Positions 15,682 to 25,136 of a stretch of 51,140 bases of DNA are shown here, one piece after another. Below the pieces are notes generated by a model. It worked only from the letters and a program-made list of their open reading frames with translations. It did no database searches and had not been told where the DNA came from. The position numbers and the translations under genes are program-made. The stretch comes from Selenomonas sp. (GTDB taxonomy: Bacteria; Bacillota_C; Negativicutes; Selenomonadales; Selenomonadaceae), in NCBI RefSeq assembly GCF_024699275.1, contig NZ_JAILPX010000086.1:1-51140 (forward strand), in the 5' to 3' direction. How positions within the stretch are numbered: position 1 is the stretch's first letter; each line of letters opens with the position of its first letter.

Positions 15682-16293
15682 TTATTCTGGATACAACTCC
15701 CTATACTTCTTGCGGTCTCCCAGCACCTGTCTTACATATTCCCGGGTTTCCTTATAGGGGATCGCATCGATATCGTGGAAGGAATAACCCCAATGATTTT
15801 CCTCCATCCAACTCTTCACATTGCCGCGCCCGGCATTATAAGCCGCCAGCGCCAGCACGTCATTATCCTTAAACTCCCGCTTCAATTCGGCGATATACCA
15901 CGTACCATAGCGGATATTCCTGTCCGGCTCGTGAAGTTTTTCCACACTGTATCCCTCATCCCCAATCTGACCGGCAATCCATTCAGCCGTATCGGGCATC
16001 AACTGCATCAGTCCCACCGCGCCGCGATGGGAAAGAGCCGTGTGCTTGAACTTGCTCTCGCTCTTGATGACCGCTGCCGCCAGATTGCTGTCCACATGAT
16101 AAAGTTCTGCATACTTCATCACCGTGTCGTGATAGGGATAGACATAGAAATACTTGCGCTGCACCGGTTCAAACTGCAGGACAAAAAAAGCACTGAGACT
16201 TACTAAGAAAATAAATAAAGCAACGCAAAAGCAGGTTGCCATGCGCCGCTGAACACGCCGATTCTGCTGGACCCTGTCACGAAACCCCTGCAT
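15682..16293 (-). CDS. Membrane-anchored lytic transglycosylase (SLT type)
   Basis: The ATG at 16293 gives 203 residues and overlaps the coaE end by 17 nt; a longer frame upstream only reads coaE DNA in another phase. Residues 19-40 form a membrane anchor, so the catalytic part faces the periplasm. The lysozyme-like domain shows ESKFKH with catalytic Glu79, GLMQLMP (94-100) and AYNAGRGNV further on, the family 1 lytic transglycosylase signature. It cleaves the MurNAc-GlcNAc bond with formation of the 1,6-anhydro product. It lies between coaE and polC in the same operon. Confidence 0.9.
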   Translation of the reverse strand: MQGFRDRVQQNRRVQRRMATCFCVALFIFLVSLSAFFVLQFEPVQRKYFYVYPYHDTVMKYAELYHVDSNLAAAVIKSESKFKHTALSHRGAVGLMQLMPDTAEWIAGQIGDEGYSVEKLHEPDRNIRYGTWYIAELKREFKDNDVLALAAYNAGRGNVKSWMEENHWGYSFHDIDAIPYKETREYVRQVLGDRKKYRELYPE

Positions 16294-16885
16294 GGGTCCA
16301 CTCCTTCCAAATTTTTTCAGCCTGGGCAAAACTTTCTGCCAGGCTGCCATTATTATCAATAAAGGTATCTGCCCGCCGCTTCTTCTCGGCCAGCGGCATC
16401 TGGGCGGCAATGCGCGCCCGGGCTTCCGCTTCATCATAGCCGTTACGCCGCATCAAACGCGCCAGCTGGGTCGCCTCATCCACAAATACCAAACAATTCT
16501 CCTCTGTAATTTTATCCCATCCCGCTTCAAAGAGCAATGGAACATCCAGGATTATGACGGGAAAATTTTTCTGCTGCTGCAGCTGAATCTCCTGCAACAT
16601 TGCCTGCTTCAGCAGGGGGTGACTGTGTTCATCCAGCCAGCGAAGCTCCGCTTCATTGCCGAATACCAGCCGCCCGACAGCCCGACGGTCCAGACTTCCA
16701 TCTGCCCGCAGGACCCTGCTGCCGAAATGCTCCAGATAGAGCCGATAGAGGCTCTGCCCGGGAGCGGCCAAAGCCAGCGCCAGTTCATCGGCGCTGATAA
16801 CGGCCGCCCCCTTCTCCTGAAAGAACCGGGACAAGGTGCTCTTGCCACTGGCAATGCCGCCAGTAAGACCGATAAGACGCGCCAT
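16277..16885 (-). CDS. coaE: Dephospho-CoA kinase
   Basis: A 202-residue P-loop kinase. The ATG at 16885 shares its A with the TGA of mutM (TGATG), a sign of translational coupling; starting there puts the P-loop GLTGGIASGKS at residues 5-15, as in the family. ADELA near residue 32 and the DVPLLFEAGW segment are CoaE hallmarks. It phosphorylates the 3'-hydroxyl of dephospho-CoA in the last step of CoA synthesis. The polA-mutM-coaE neighbourhood is common in Firmicutes. Confidence 0.95.
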   Translation of the reverse strand: MARLIGLTGGIASGKSTLSRFFQEKGAAVISADELALALAAPGQSLYRLYLEHFGSRVLRADGSLDRRAVGRLVFGNEAELRWLDEHSHPLLKQAMLQEIQLQQQKNFPVIILDVPLLFEAGWDKITEENCLVFVDEATQLARLMRRNGYDEAEARARIAAQMPLAEKKRRADTFIDNNGSLAESFAQAEKIWKEWTHAGVS

Positions 16886-17715
16886 CACTTCATCTCCTGA
16901 CACTTCGGACAGAAATGGGTACCCCGGCCCCCCACGGTAATGCGGACAATGGGACTTTCACAAACCCGGCAGGGTTCCCCATTCCGGTTATAGACATAGA
17001 GATGTTCCTGATGGCTGCCCTTGCCCCCCTCACCATTCTGATAGTCCCGGAAGGTGGTGCCGCCATCGGCAATCCCTGCCGCAATCACCTTATTGATGCT
17101 TTCCCAGAGCCGCTCACATTCATCCCGGCGCAGAGCGTTTGCCGGGCGCTGGGGATGCACCCCTGCCAGGAAAAGGGCTTCATCGGCATAGATGTTGCCG
17201 ATACCGCCAATATATTTCTGATTGAGCAAAAAGGATTTTATCGCCACCTTGCGCTTACGGGCAGCTGCGTAGAGATAGTCTGCCGTAAACTCCGGCGACA
17301 AGGGTTCCGGCCCCATTTCGGCCAGCCCCTTGAGCATGCCCAGTTCCTGGGGCTTCAGCCCATGGATTGTCCCCAGGGTACGGGTATCGCCATAGATCAG
17401 GCTGGCCCCATCCTGCAGGAGAAAGACGACCCGGGCATAGCTGTCCGTCACCTGCCCTGTGGGCGCATAAACCAGCCGCCCCGTCATGCGCAGATGAAAG
17501 ACGACAACATTATCGTTATCCAGCTTCATGAGCAGATACTTCCCCCGCCGGGCCATTTCCCGAATCCTGCGGCCTGTAACCAGCGCCCGGAACCCTTCGG
17601 TATCCGGCCATTTGATCATGCGGGGCAGGCGGATGTCGATATCCATGATCTGCTTGCCCGCTACCATCTTATCGATATAGCGGCGGATGATTTCTACTTC
17701 TGGCATTTCCGGCAT
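16885..17715 (-). CDS. mutM: Formamidopyrimidine-DNA glycosylase
   Basis: A 276-residue protein starting MPEMPEVEII at ATG 17715, one base after the polA stop. The start is fixed by the need for Pro2, whose amine attacks the damaged base, and Glu3. The C-terminal zinc finger has cysteines in C-R-V-C and C-P-K-C spacing (ending HFCPKCQEMK). It removes 8-oxoguanine and related lesions and nicks the strand. Placement between polA and coaE is the usual Firmicutes order. Confidence 0.95.
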   Translation of the reverse strand: MPEMPEVEIIRRYIDKMVAGKQIMDIDIRLPRMIKWPDTEGFRALVTGRRIREMARRGKYLLMKLDNDNVVVFHLRMTGRLVYAPTGQVTDSYARVVFLLQDGASLIYGDTRTLGTIHGLKPQELGMLKGLAEMGPEPLSPEFTADYLYAAARKRKVAIKSFLLNQKYIGGIGNIYADEALFLAGVHPQRPANALRRDECERLWESINKVIAAGIADGGTTFRDYQNGEGGKGSHQEHLYVYNRNGEPCRVCESPIVRITVGGRGTHFCPKCQEMK

Positions 17716-17716
17716 C

Positions 17717-20323
17717 TTACTTCGCCTCCGCCCAGTTTTTTCCAGCATGCATATCGATGAGCAAGGGCACCGACAACTGCACTACGTGTTCCATGGTTTC
17801 CTTAAGGATTTGCTCCACCTGCAGACGTTCGCTCTCCACGACCTCCAGCACCAATTCATCGTGCACCTGTACCAGCACGCGGCTCCTGACCCCAGCCGCC
17901 TGCAATTTGCGATATACGGCAATCATGGCCAGTTTGATGATATCGGCGGCAGCCCCCTGAATGGGCGTATTCATCGCCATGCGCTCCGCCAGGGAACGCT
18001 GCATGAAATTGCGGCTGTTGATGGTGGGCAGTTCCCGGCGGCGCTTGAACAGCGTGGTCACAAAGCCCTCCTGATGGGCCTTTTCTACCGTCTCATCGAT
18101 GAATTTCTTCACGCCGGTATAGCGTTCAAAGTAATGGTCGATATAGCTTTTGGCATCCTTGCGGGCAATATGCAGGTCCTTAGCCAGACCAAAATCGCTG
18201 ATGCCATAAACGATGCCGAAATTTACCGCCTTGGCATGACGGCGCAATTCACCGGTCACCTGTTCCAAGGGTACCCCAAAGACTTCCGCCGCCGTGCGGG
18301 CATGGATGTCCTGATTCTGCCGGAAAGCATCCATAAAGCGTTCATCCTGGGACACATGGGCCAGAATCCGCAGCTCAATCTGCGAATAATCCGCAGACAG
18401 CAGGCAGTCATAACCTTCTCCCGGCTCAAACAGCGCCCGGATAGCCTTCCCCTCTGCATTGCGCACAGGAATATTCTGCAGATTGGGGTCCGAACTGGAA
18501 AGACGTCCCGTAGCCGTTACCGTCTGGTTGAAACTGGTATAGATTCGTCCCTCTGCCCCAATCAACTCCCGCAAACCGTCAATATAGGTGGATTTAAGCT
18601 TGCTCAGGGTGCGGTAATGCAGGACCTGCTCCACCACCGGATGTTTATCCCGCAGGGTTTCCAAAACCTCAGCATTGGTGGAATATCCCGTCTTGGTCTT
18701 CTTCACCGGCGGCAGTTCCAGCCGCTCAAAAAGCACCTCGCCCAACTGCTTGGGGGAATTGATATTGAACTCCGTACCAGCCAGGACATAAATATCCTGC
18801 TGCAGGGCCTGCAGGCGCTCTTCCAGTTCCTCCCCTTTTTTATCCAGTTCTGCCCGATTGATATAGATTCCATTGCGCTCCATATCGGCCAGCACTTCCA
18901 CCAGGGGAAGTTCGATATCCGCATAGAGACTGTCCATCTGCAATTCCTGCAGCTTCGCTTTAAGAACGGGCTGCAGACTGGCCAGGGCATAAGCCTCCCA
19001 AACCGATTCGGCCTGCTCTGCCACTAAATCCTCCGGTTTTTGCAGGGCCGGCAGATACTCCTGGACCAAGCGGTCCAACTCGTATTTGCTGGCTTCCGGG
19101 CTTAACAGATAGGCGGCCAGTTCGCTATCGAAAAAATGCGCTGCCGGCGCTATCCCGGCATGATAATAGTTCTTTAAGCCCTGTACACTAGTAGGCTTTT
19201 GGGCCATGGCCTGCCGCAGTAAATCCATCTCCGCTTCCGGGATAAAGCCCAGCTTCTTCCCGGGCAGAAGACAGACCGCCGCCCCGGCAAGGGTCACAAA
19301 GGGCGCCTTGCCGGAAAACACTGCACTGACCGCCAGAGCTTCTGCCGCCGCCAGTTCCCCTTCTGCTTCCTTACGGTTCCAAACCTTATAGGATAAATCC
19401 ACCGTGGCCTGCGCCGGAGCAGAAAAATCCAGCAGGAGTTCTCCTTCGCCCTCGCCATAAATCTTGACGAAATTCTTCCAGACAGCCTTGAGTTCGTAGT
19501 CATCACAAAAGGCTTTCATCCGCACATGGTCCGGCGTAATGCTATAGCTTTCCCAATCCAAATCCATATCCGGCACATTGCATTCAATGGTGGCCAGTTC
19601 CTTGGACAAGATTGCCTGTTCGCTGTTTTCCGTCAGCCGTTCCTTTAACTTCTTGCCGGAAATGTCATCGATATGCGCCAGCACTTCCTCCAAAGAACCA
19701 TATTCCAGCAGCAATTTGCTGGCCGTCTTGGGCCCCACCCCCGGTACACCGGGAATATTATCGGAGGTATCGCCCATAAGCCCCTTCAAGTCGATGAGCT
19801 TCAGGGGGGCAAAACCGTATTCTTCCCGGAAGGTCTCCTCATCATAGGCCTTCAATTCGGAGATGCCTTTTTTCGTCATCAATACCTGCAGATTTGGCCT
19901 TACAAGCTGCAGGGCATCCCGGTCCCCTGTAACCACCATAACATCATGACCAGCTCCTGCCGCCTTTGTCGCCAAAGTGCCGATGATGTCATCGGCCTCA
20001 TAGCGTTCCTTTTCGATAAAAGAGATACCAAAAGCTGCTGCAAATTCATGCAGCAGCGGAATTTGGGCGAGGAGCTCTTCCGGTGTTTTGTCCCGGGTTC
20101 CCTTATAATCGGCATACCGTTCCGTGCGAAAGGTCGTTCTGCCTTTATCAAAGGCAATCACCAATTTATCGGGTTTCAGTTCCCCCAACAGCTTGGTCAG
20201 CATGTTGGAGAAACCAAAAATCGCATTGGTGGGATGCCCTTGGGAATCCGTCAGCGGTGGCAGCGCATAGAAAGCGCGATACATCAAACTGCTGCCGTCC
20301 AAAATTACAAAACGCTGGCTCAA
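17717..20323 (-). CDS. polA: DNA polymerase I with degenerate 3'-5' exonuclease
   Basis: An 868-residue protein starting at TTG 20323, 7 nt after GGGAGG. Residues 1-290 are the 5'-3' flap exonuclease with the usual aspartates (AFDKGR, EADD, GDRDALQ, GDTSDNIPGVPGVG). Residues about 310-470 have the exonuclease fold but lack the DxE and N-x3-D metal residues of Klenow (AVSAVFSG stands where DTET is expected), so proofreading is probably lost, as in Taq polymerase. The polymerase has motif A DYSQIELRIL, motif B RRHAKAVNFGIVYG and motif C VQVHDELV. It fills gaps and removes primers during repair and lagging-strand synthesis. Confidence 0.95.
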   Translation of the reverse strand: MSQRFVILDGSSLMYRAFYALPPLTDSQGHPTNAIFGFSNMLTKLLGELKPDKLVIAFDKGRTTFRTERYADYKGTRDKTPEELLAQIPLLHEFAAAFGISFIEKERYEADDIIGTLATKAAGAGHDVMVVTGDRDALQLVRPNLQVLMTKKGISELKAYDEETFREEYGFAPLKLIDLKGLMGDTSDNIPGVPGVGPKTASKLLLEYGSLEEVLAHIDDISGKKLKERLTENSEQAILSKELATIECNVPDMDLDWESYSITPDHVRMKAFCDDYELKAVWKNFVKIYGEGEGELLLDFSAPAQATVDLSYKVWNRKEAEGELAAAEALAVSAVFSGKAPFVTLAGAAVCLLPGKKLGFIPEAEMDLLRQAMAQKPTSVQGLKNYYHAGIAPAAHFFDSELAAYLLSPEASKYELDRLVQEYLPALQKPEDLVAEQAESVWEAYALASLQPVLKAKLQELQMDSLYADIELPLVEVLADMERNGIYINRAELDKKGEELEERLQALQQDIYVLAGTEFNINSPKQLGEVLFERLELPPVKKTKTGYSTNAEVLETLRDKHPVVEQVLHYRTLSKLKSTYIDGLRELIGAEGRIYTSFNQTVTATGRLSSSDPNLQNIPVRNAEGKAIRALFEPGEGYDCLLSADYSQIELRILAHVSQDERFMDAFRQNQDIHARTAAEVFGVPLEQVTGELRRHAKAVNFGIVYGISDFGLAKDLHIARKDAKSYIDHYFERYTGVKKFIDETVEKAHQEGFVTTLFKRRRELPTINSRNFMQRSLAERMAMNTPIQGAAADIIKLAMIAVYRKLQAAGVRSRVLVQVHDELVLEVVESERLQVEQILKETMEHVVQLSVPLLIDMHAGKNWAEAK

Positions 20324-20358
20324 GCGAATTCCTCCCTATGTTGTTCGTAAAAATCGTC

Positions 20359-21648
20359 TTACTTCTTCGTTGCGTCTTTATTCTCTGCTTTCGCCGTCTG
20401 GGCCTGCCCGATTTCCTGGGAAACGGTCACAATCTTGTGGTCCTTGCCAGCAGCCACAGGTTCTGCCGTCTGCGCGGCATCCTTCTTTTCATCCGGGCCT
20501 GCCACTTGAGGCTTCTGCTCAGCCTTTGCCGGTTTCATGACAAAGCTGTTCTTCTCCAAAGCCCCGGTCAGATTGAACAGGGTTTTCGCATCAGCCAGTT
20601 TGCAGTAGAGCACATCCTTCTTGTCCACACCATCGGCAGAGCCCAAAGTGCTGATCAGGCGGCTGGTCTTTTCATTCCAACCCAAATCCACATGCGCAGC
20701 CTCTGCCAAATCAATGGCCGGCAGATACATCACGCCGCCCTGCTCCACGGCCTTATTCTTCATCTTCTCGCCGTTGACATAAAGGGGGTAGACCTTGGCC
20801 ACATAAGTGGGCTCCCCATCGGCATCATTGATTTTCTTCTCAATGTCCGCATCGCTGACAAAATTGGACACACCATAACCGGCCAGCCATTTATTGACAT
20901 CCTCTACCGTCAGATTCTGCCAGCCATAGCCATCGGGATAAATATAATAGACGACGGTATTATCCGGCATCTTCTCCACCACCACACGGTTGTAGGTAAT
21001 CTCTACCGGCGTACCAATCTTGACCAGATCAAAGAGGGCCTCCACATCCTTTTCATGCATGCGGATACAGCCATTGGACACATAATGACCGACGGACTCC
21101 GGACGGTTCGTGCCATGAATGCCGTAGTTTCCCTGAATCTGCATCCAGCGATAGCCCAGCGGACAGGACGGGCCGGAAGGAATCGTTTCCCCATTGCTGG
21201 GATTCGTCCAGGAAGGATTTACATCCTTGGAACGAATCTTATAATACCCCACTGGAGTCGGCGTATAGGCAGTGCCCGGGCCAATGGGGTACAAGCGAAT
21301 CTTTTCCGTCCCCTGGAAAAGGGCCAAAGAACGGGCCGCCAGGTTTATGGAAATCCGCATCTCCTGGGATTTCTTTTCCGGTTCCGCGGCAGGCTCTTCC
21401 TTCTTTTCCACAACAGCCGCTGCTGCCGGCTGGCTCTTCGTCACGGTATTCTCCGCCGCAACGGGAGCCGCCGCTGCCGACGTCCCCGTCTGCGCAGCCA
21501 AACCCTGATCCGACACAGAATGATCCTTCACCTGTACCGACATATCGGCAAAGGTCGGCACATAAGCAGCCTCTGCCTCTGCATAAGAAGTCAGGCTTCC
21601 CGTCAGCAGGGCCGCACTCATAAGACTCGCACAAATATTCTTGAGCAT
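20359..21648 (-). CDS. Exported L,D-transpeptidase (YkuD) with copper-amine-oxidase-like domain
   Basis: The ATG at 21648 gives 429 residues and a clear signal peptide (MLKNICASLMSAALLTGSLT, cleaved around AEA). A TTG at 21654 has slightly better spacing to AGGAGA and is an alternative start. After a low-complexity Ala/Pro/Glu linker, the YkuD domain shows YGIHGTN and the catalytic SNGCIRMH motif, which makes 3-3 or protein-peptidoglycan links in the periplasm. The C-terminal part has a stalk-like domain (PLYVNGEKM, MYLPAIDLAEAA) similar to copper amine oxidase N-domains, then a Lys/Ala/Glu-rich tail. It precedes polA by 35 nt, so it may head the operon. Confidence 0.85.
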   Translation of the reverse strand: MLKNICASLMSAALLTGSLTSYAEAEAAYVPTFADMSVQVKDHSVSDQGLAAQTGTSAAAAPVAAENTVTKSQPAAAAVVEKKEEPAAEPEKKSQEMRISINLAARSLALFQGTEKIRLYPIGPGTAYTPTPVGYYKIRSKDVNPSWTNPSNGETIPSGPSCPLGYRWMQIQGNYGIHGTNRPESVGHYVSNGCIRMHEKDVEALFDLVKIGTPVEITYNRVVVEKMPDNTVVYYIYPDGYGWQNLTVEDVNKWLAGYGVSNFVSDADIEKKINDADGEPTYVAKVYPLYVNGEKMKNKAVEQGGVMYLPAIDLAEAAHVDLGWNEKTSRLISTLGSADGVDKKDVLYCKLADAKTLFNLTGALEKNSFVMKPAKAEQKPQVAGPDEKKDAAQTAEPVAAGKDHKIVTVSQEIGQAQTAKAENKDATKK

Positions 21649-21654
21649 AACCAA

Positions 21655-22124
21655 AATCTCTTCTCTCCTAAAAATTTGATCAATCAAGCATTTTCCTTCT
21701 GACCAATCACTTATATATCCTATCATCTAAATGGCTATTTTTCAATATCCATCTAAAGGAAATAACGCCCTTTGCCATCATAAATATAGGCTGCGCTTTG
21801 CACAGGGGCATTGACCCCTGCAAGGGGCTTTTATCAGCAGCCACAGGCCGCCTATGTCGGTTCTAAAAAAAATTTTTATTTTTTTGTAATAGGTTATGAC
21901 ATGAGGCGTATGTATATATGCCAGAACTAATTACATAATAGCTTAACCCTCTGTTATGGGGAAATGCCAGGAAGATTTGATAAGGTATCTTCCTGGCATT
22001 TTCTTTATCTTTTTCATGCATCTTCATAGCCAAACAACCCGGAAACGGATGCCCGTTCCCCGCCTTGTTCCTTACAGGCGGGAAATCACACACATCCATC
22101 TCCGGGTGTTTTCTTTATTCCAAA
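21655..22124. other. Intergenic region with several hairpins, no gene
   Basis: The region separates the M16C protease gene (ends 22125, minus) from the transpeptidase operon. Three structures stand out: CAGGGG/CCCCTG near 21800, the 15-bp perfect stem at 21962-22001, and a long imperfect stem-loop at about 22040-22100 with CCCGCC/GGCGGG inside CCCGGA/TTCCGGG. A frame of 78 codons at 21863-22099 lacks start signals. The first part also holds the promoter of the transpeptidase operon, not clearly resolvable. Confidence 0.5.
21962..22001 (+). terminator. 15-bp perfect hairpin
   Basis: AAATGCCAGGAAGAT (21962-21976) pairs with ATCTTCCTGGCATTT (21987-22001), with a 10-nt loop. T-rich sequence follows on the plus strand only, although no plus-strand gene ends here; it may close the protease transcript in the other direction or end an unknown small RNA. 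Confidence 0.5.
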
Positions 22125-25040
22125 TTAAAGCGCAGGCTTCACTTCGCCAAACACATCTTTATGTTCGTTGATTTTTTCCTGGCCGCCAAATACGCAGAGC
22201 ACATTCTCGTCCATGCAGGCCTTTACCATTGGCGCCAGCTGCTGCACATCCTTCTGCCGTGTGGCGAGAATCTCGTCCCGGGCCTTCTGCCTGTCGGCCT
22301 TGGTGATTCCCCGCAGCCAGCAGACAGCGGCTGCACTGCCCTTCATCTGGGGGGTCAGCGGCGTATCGATATTGCTCATGGTGCCGATGATGTACTTGTC
22401 CATCTCCCGTTCCGAAGCGGCAAAGCCCCGCAGATAATCCGCCGTACCGTTGAAGACATCCAGGGTTTCCGTAAGGTTCGGATCGCGGTAAGAACCAAAG
22501 TACATCATGCCGTTGCGGTTGAAGCTGGTAAAGGCGCCATAGGCACCGCCCTGCACGCGGATTTTGGTCCAGAAGTAATCGTAACGCAGAATGGTTTCCA
22601 ACACATGCATGGTTCCGGTGAAGTCGTACCCCAATTTGAGGAAATTAGCCCCCTTGCCCACGTACTGTACGCGGCTGGAGGAGGTCAGGCCCTCATTGCG
22701 GGCCTCCAAATCCCAATGGTATTCCTGGACAGGATAGACTTCCGCTCCCAGACCATCCTGGAACCTGCCAAATTCTTCGGCAAAACCAGCATAGGCCTCC
22801 TGGCTGTCCGTCACGCTGACAATCAGATTCTGCCGGTTAAAGAGCTTTTTGACCAGCTCACTCAGCTTGGCACTGATGGCCGGCAGATTGCCCGGGAAAT
22901 CGGCCAGCAGACCCTTGATGAAGGGATAGAAGGGCAGTCCTCCCTCGTCGGCATAACGGCCTGCCGGTGTCAGATAACCCGCCAGACGGGCACTGACCAC
23001 CTGATGGGCAGAGCGCTGCAGATTGAGTTCAATAGTGGCCTGCTCCTGTTCCAGCAGTTCCCGCATGCGTTTCTCATCGCTGAACTTACTGGTCATCAGG
23101 ATTTCCTGCAACAGTTCCAAAAGCTGCGGCAGTTTTTCCCGCAGGACTTTGGCCTTGACCTTGAATTTAGGCGTATTGGAATCCGGTTCGTTCTTGCGGG
23201 TATAGGTGACCATGTCGTAAGCTATACCGCCGGTATGAAGATTCTTGCGATTGGCCAGTTCCCCATAGGTACTTTTCTCCGTATCCACGCTGCCAATCAG
23301 TTCACTGAGCAGGAATGCATAGGGAATGTCTTCCTGCGGAATCATCCGGGCATCAAACAATATGCTCAGGTAGGTAATCCCGCTGGTTTCCACATCGCTG
23401 AACAAAATCTTCGTTCCCGCTAAATCCTTTTCCTCTAACGGCAGTTCATAGGACTCACGGCGGATATCGCTAAGCTGCAAAAGCGGGATGGTCTTTAAGG
23501 CCTCTTCCGTATCCTCGCTTTGCTGGCGTTCCTTCAACGCCTTGTTGTCGGCAATCAGCTGCTGGATTTCTGCAGCACTGAGTTTAGCCTTGCGGGCAGC
23601 CAGTTCTTCCGCCTGCTGTTTTTCCCGTTCGGCGGCCATGGTTGGCGAAGGTGTCATGGTAATCAAAGCCGCATGGTTATTGTTCAGGAAATAACGGCGA
23701 ATCAAATCTTCAAAATAGCCATTTTTAAGACCGTCCTTCATGGCCTTAAGGGTGGGTTCATAGGCCAGCACCGCCTCCGGCTGGCCATCATAGAGCCAGG
23801 TCTTCATGGCACGGATGCCATAGATAAGCCCCTTGGGCGCCGAGCCGAAATCCGATTCCCGCAGGCGGAACTCCAACAGATTGATGGAGGCCTCCAGCAA
23901 AGTCCGGTCAATCCCCTTATCGGCCAGTTCCTGCAGCGTATCCCGCACGATCTGGTAGAACTTCTCTGCCCGGTCCGCCTCCGAATTGCTGATGATGATG
24001 CTGAAGAAGGGCTGCAACATATCATCTTCAAAGGAAGAGTCCACATCCTTGCCCAGATGGGCATCCAGCAATGCCTTGCGCAAAGGAGCCGCCGGGGTTC
24101 TGAGCAGGGCGTGTTCCAGGATTTCCAAGCCCATCATATCCACGGGATTCAGGGACTCACCCGTTACCCAGTTCAGGGAAAGGAAGGTCTTATCCGCCGT
24201 GTCCTCGTCGGGGCTGGCCGGATACTGCAGATTCTGACGCTTGAGGCCGGCAAAGGCCGACTGTCTTTCAATATGGGAATCGATGGCAATGCGCTCGAAA
24301 TTTCCCAGATATTCCCGGTCCAGATAAGCCAGCTTTTCCTCGATATCCATATCGCCGTAGAGATAGATATAACTGTTGCTGGGATGATAATAACGCTGAT
24401 GGAAGTTCTTAAACATCTCATAGCTGAGCTGCGGAATGGCCTCCGGGTCACCACCCGATTCATAACCATAGGTGGTATCCGGATAAAGGGCAGCCATAAT
24501 CCGGCTTTCCAGCAAATCGTCCGGTGCAGAAAGAGCCCCCTTCATCTCATTATAGACCACGCCGCTATAGGCCAAAGGCGCATCGGCCTGATCGATTTCA
24601 TAGTGCCAGCCCTCCTGCATCAAAATCTGCGGATTCTGAAGCATGGCCGGATAAAATACCGCATCGAGATAGACATCCATAAGGTTCTGGAAATCCTTAT
24701 CATTGCGGCTGGCCACGGGATACATGGTCTTATCCGGATAGGTCATGGCATTGAGAAAGGTATTCAGGGAACCCTTCACCAATTCCACGAAGGGTTCCTT
24801 CAAGGGATACTTGCGGCTGCCGCAAAGGGTGGAATGTTCCACGATATGGGCTACGCCGGTATCATCAAAGGGCGGCGTGCGGAAACTGATGGAAAAAACT
24901 TTATTATCATCGTCATTCTGCAGGAAAAAGAGACGGGCACCGCTCTTTTCATGTTCAAAAGTCCAGGCAACCGAACTGGTCTCCTTGCTTTCACTGCGAT
25001 TTATTACCTTAAATCCATGAATATGGTCATTAACCTTCAC
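22125..25040 (-). CDS. M16C family zinc metalloprotease (presequence-protease-like)
   Basis: A 971-residue protein starting at GTG 25040, 7 nt after AGGAG; upstream frame extension reads through that site. The N-terminal peptidase unit has the inverted zinc motif H-x2-E-H (His65, Glu68, His69 in HIVEHSTLCGS). The remaining two-thirds follow the M16C plan of a clam-shaped protease with an inactive second half. Bacterial and organellar members degrade peptides inside a closed chamber. No signal peptide, so cytoplasmic. It sits just downstream of the heptose-kinase homologue. Confidence 0.9.
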   Translation of the reverse strand: MKVNDHIHGFKVINRSESKETSSVAWTFEHEKSGARLFFLQNDDDNKVFSISFRTPPFDDTGVAHIVEHSTLCGSRKYPLKEPFVELVKGSLNTFLNAMTYPDKTMYPVASRNDKDFQNLMDVYLDAVFYPAMLQNPQILMQEGWHYEIDQADAPLAYSGVVYNEMKGALSAPDDLLESRIMAALYPDTTYGYESGGDPEAIPQLSYEMFKNFHQRYYHPSNSYIYLYGDMDIEEKLAYLDREYLGNFERIAIDSHIERQSAFAGLKRQNLQYPASPDEDTADKTFLSLNWVTGESLNPVDMMGLEILEHALLRTPAAPLRKALLDAHLGKDVDSSFEDDMLQPFFSIIISNSEADRAEKFYQIVRDTLQELADKGIDRTLLEASINLLEFRLRESDFGSAPKGLIYGIRAMKTWLYDGQPEAVLAYEPTLKAMKDGLKNGYFEDLIRRYFLNNNHAALITMTPSPTMAAEREKQQAEELAARKAKLSAAEIQQLIADNKALKERQQSEDTEEALKTIPLLQLSDIRRESYELPLEEKDLAGTKILFSDVETSGITYLSILFDARMIPQEDIPYAFLLSELIGSVDTEKSTYGELANRKNLHTGGIAYDMVTYTRKNEPDSNTPKFKVKAKVLREKLPQLLELLQEILMTSKFSDEKRMRELLEQEQATIELNLQRSAHQVVSARLAGYLTPAGRYADEGGLPFYPFIKGLLADFPGNLPAISAKLSELVKKLFNRQNLIVSVTDSQEAYAGFAEEFGRFQDGLGAEVYPVQEYHWDLEARNEGLTSSSRVQYVGKGANFLKLGYDFTGTMHVLETILRYDYFWTKIRVQGGAYGAFTSFNRNGMMYFGSYRDPNLTETLDVFNGTADYLRGFAASEREMDKYIIGTMSNIDTPLTPQMKGSAAAVCWLRGITKADRQKARDEILATRQKDVQQLAPMVKACMDENVLCVFGGQEKINEHKDVFGEVKPAL

Positions 25041-25136
25041 AAAATCACTCCTGTACTGCAATTTATTCTCATGTTCTCTATTATAACGCCGTTTCACCGG
25101 TTTTGCCATAGGCAAAACTTCCGCATGCTTCCACCA

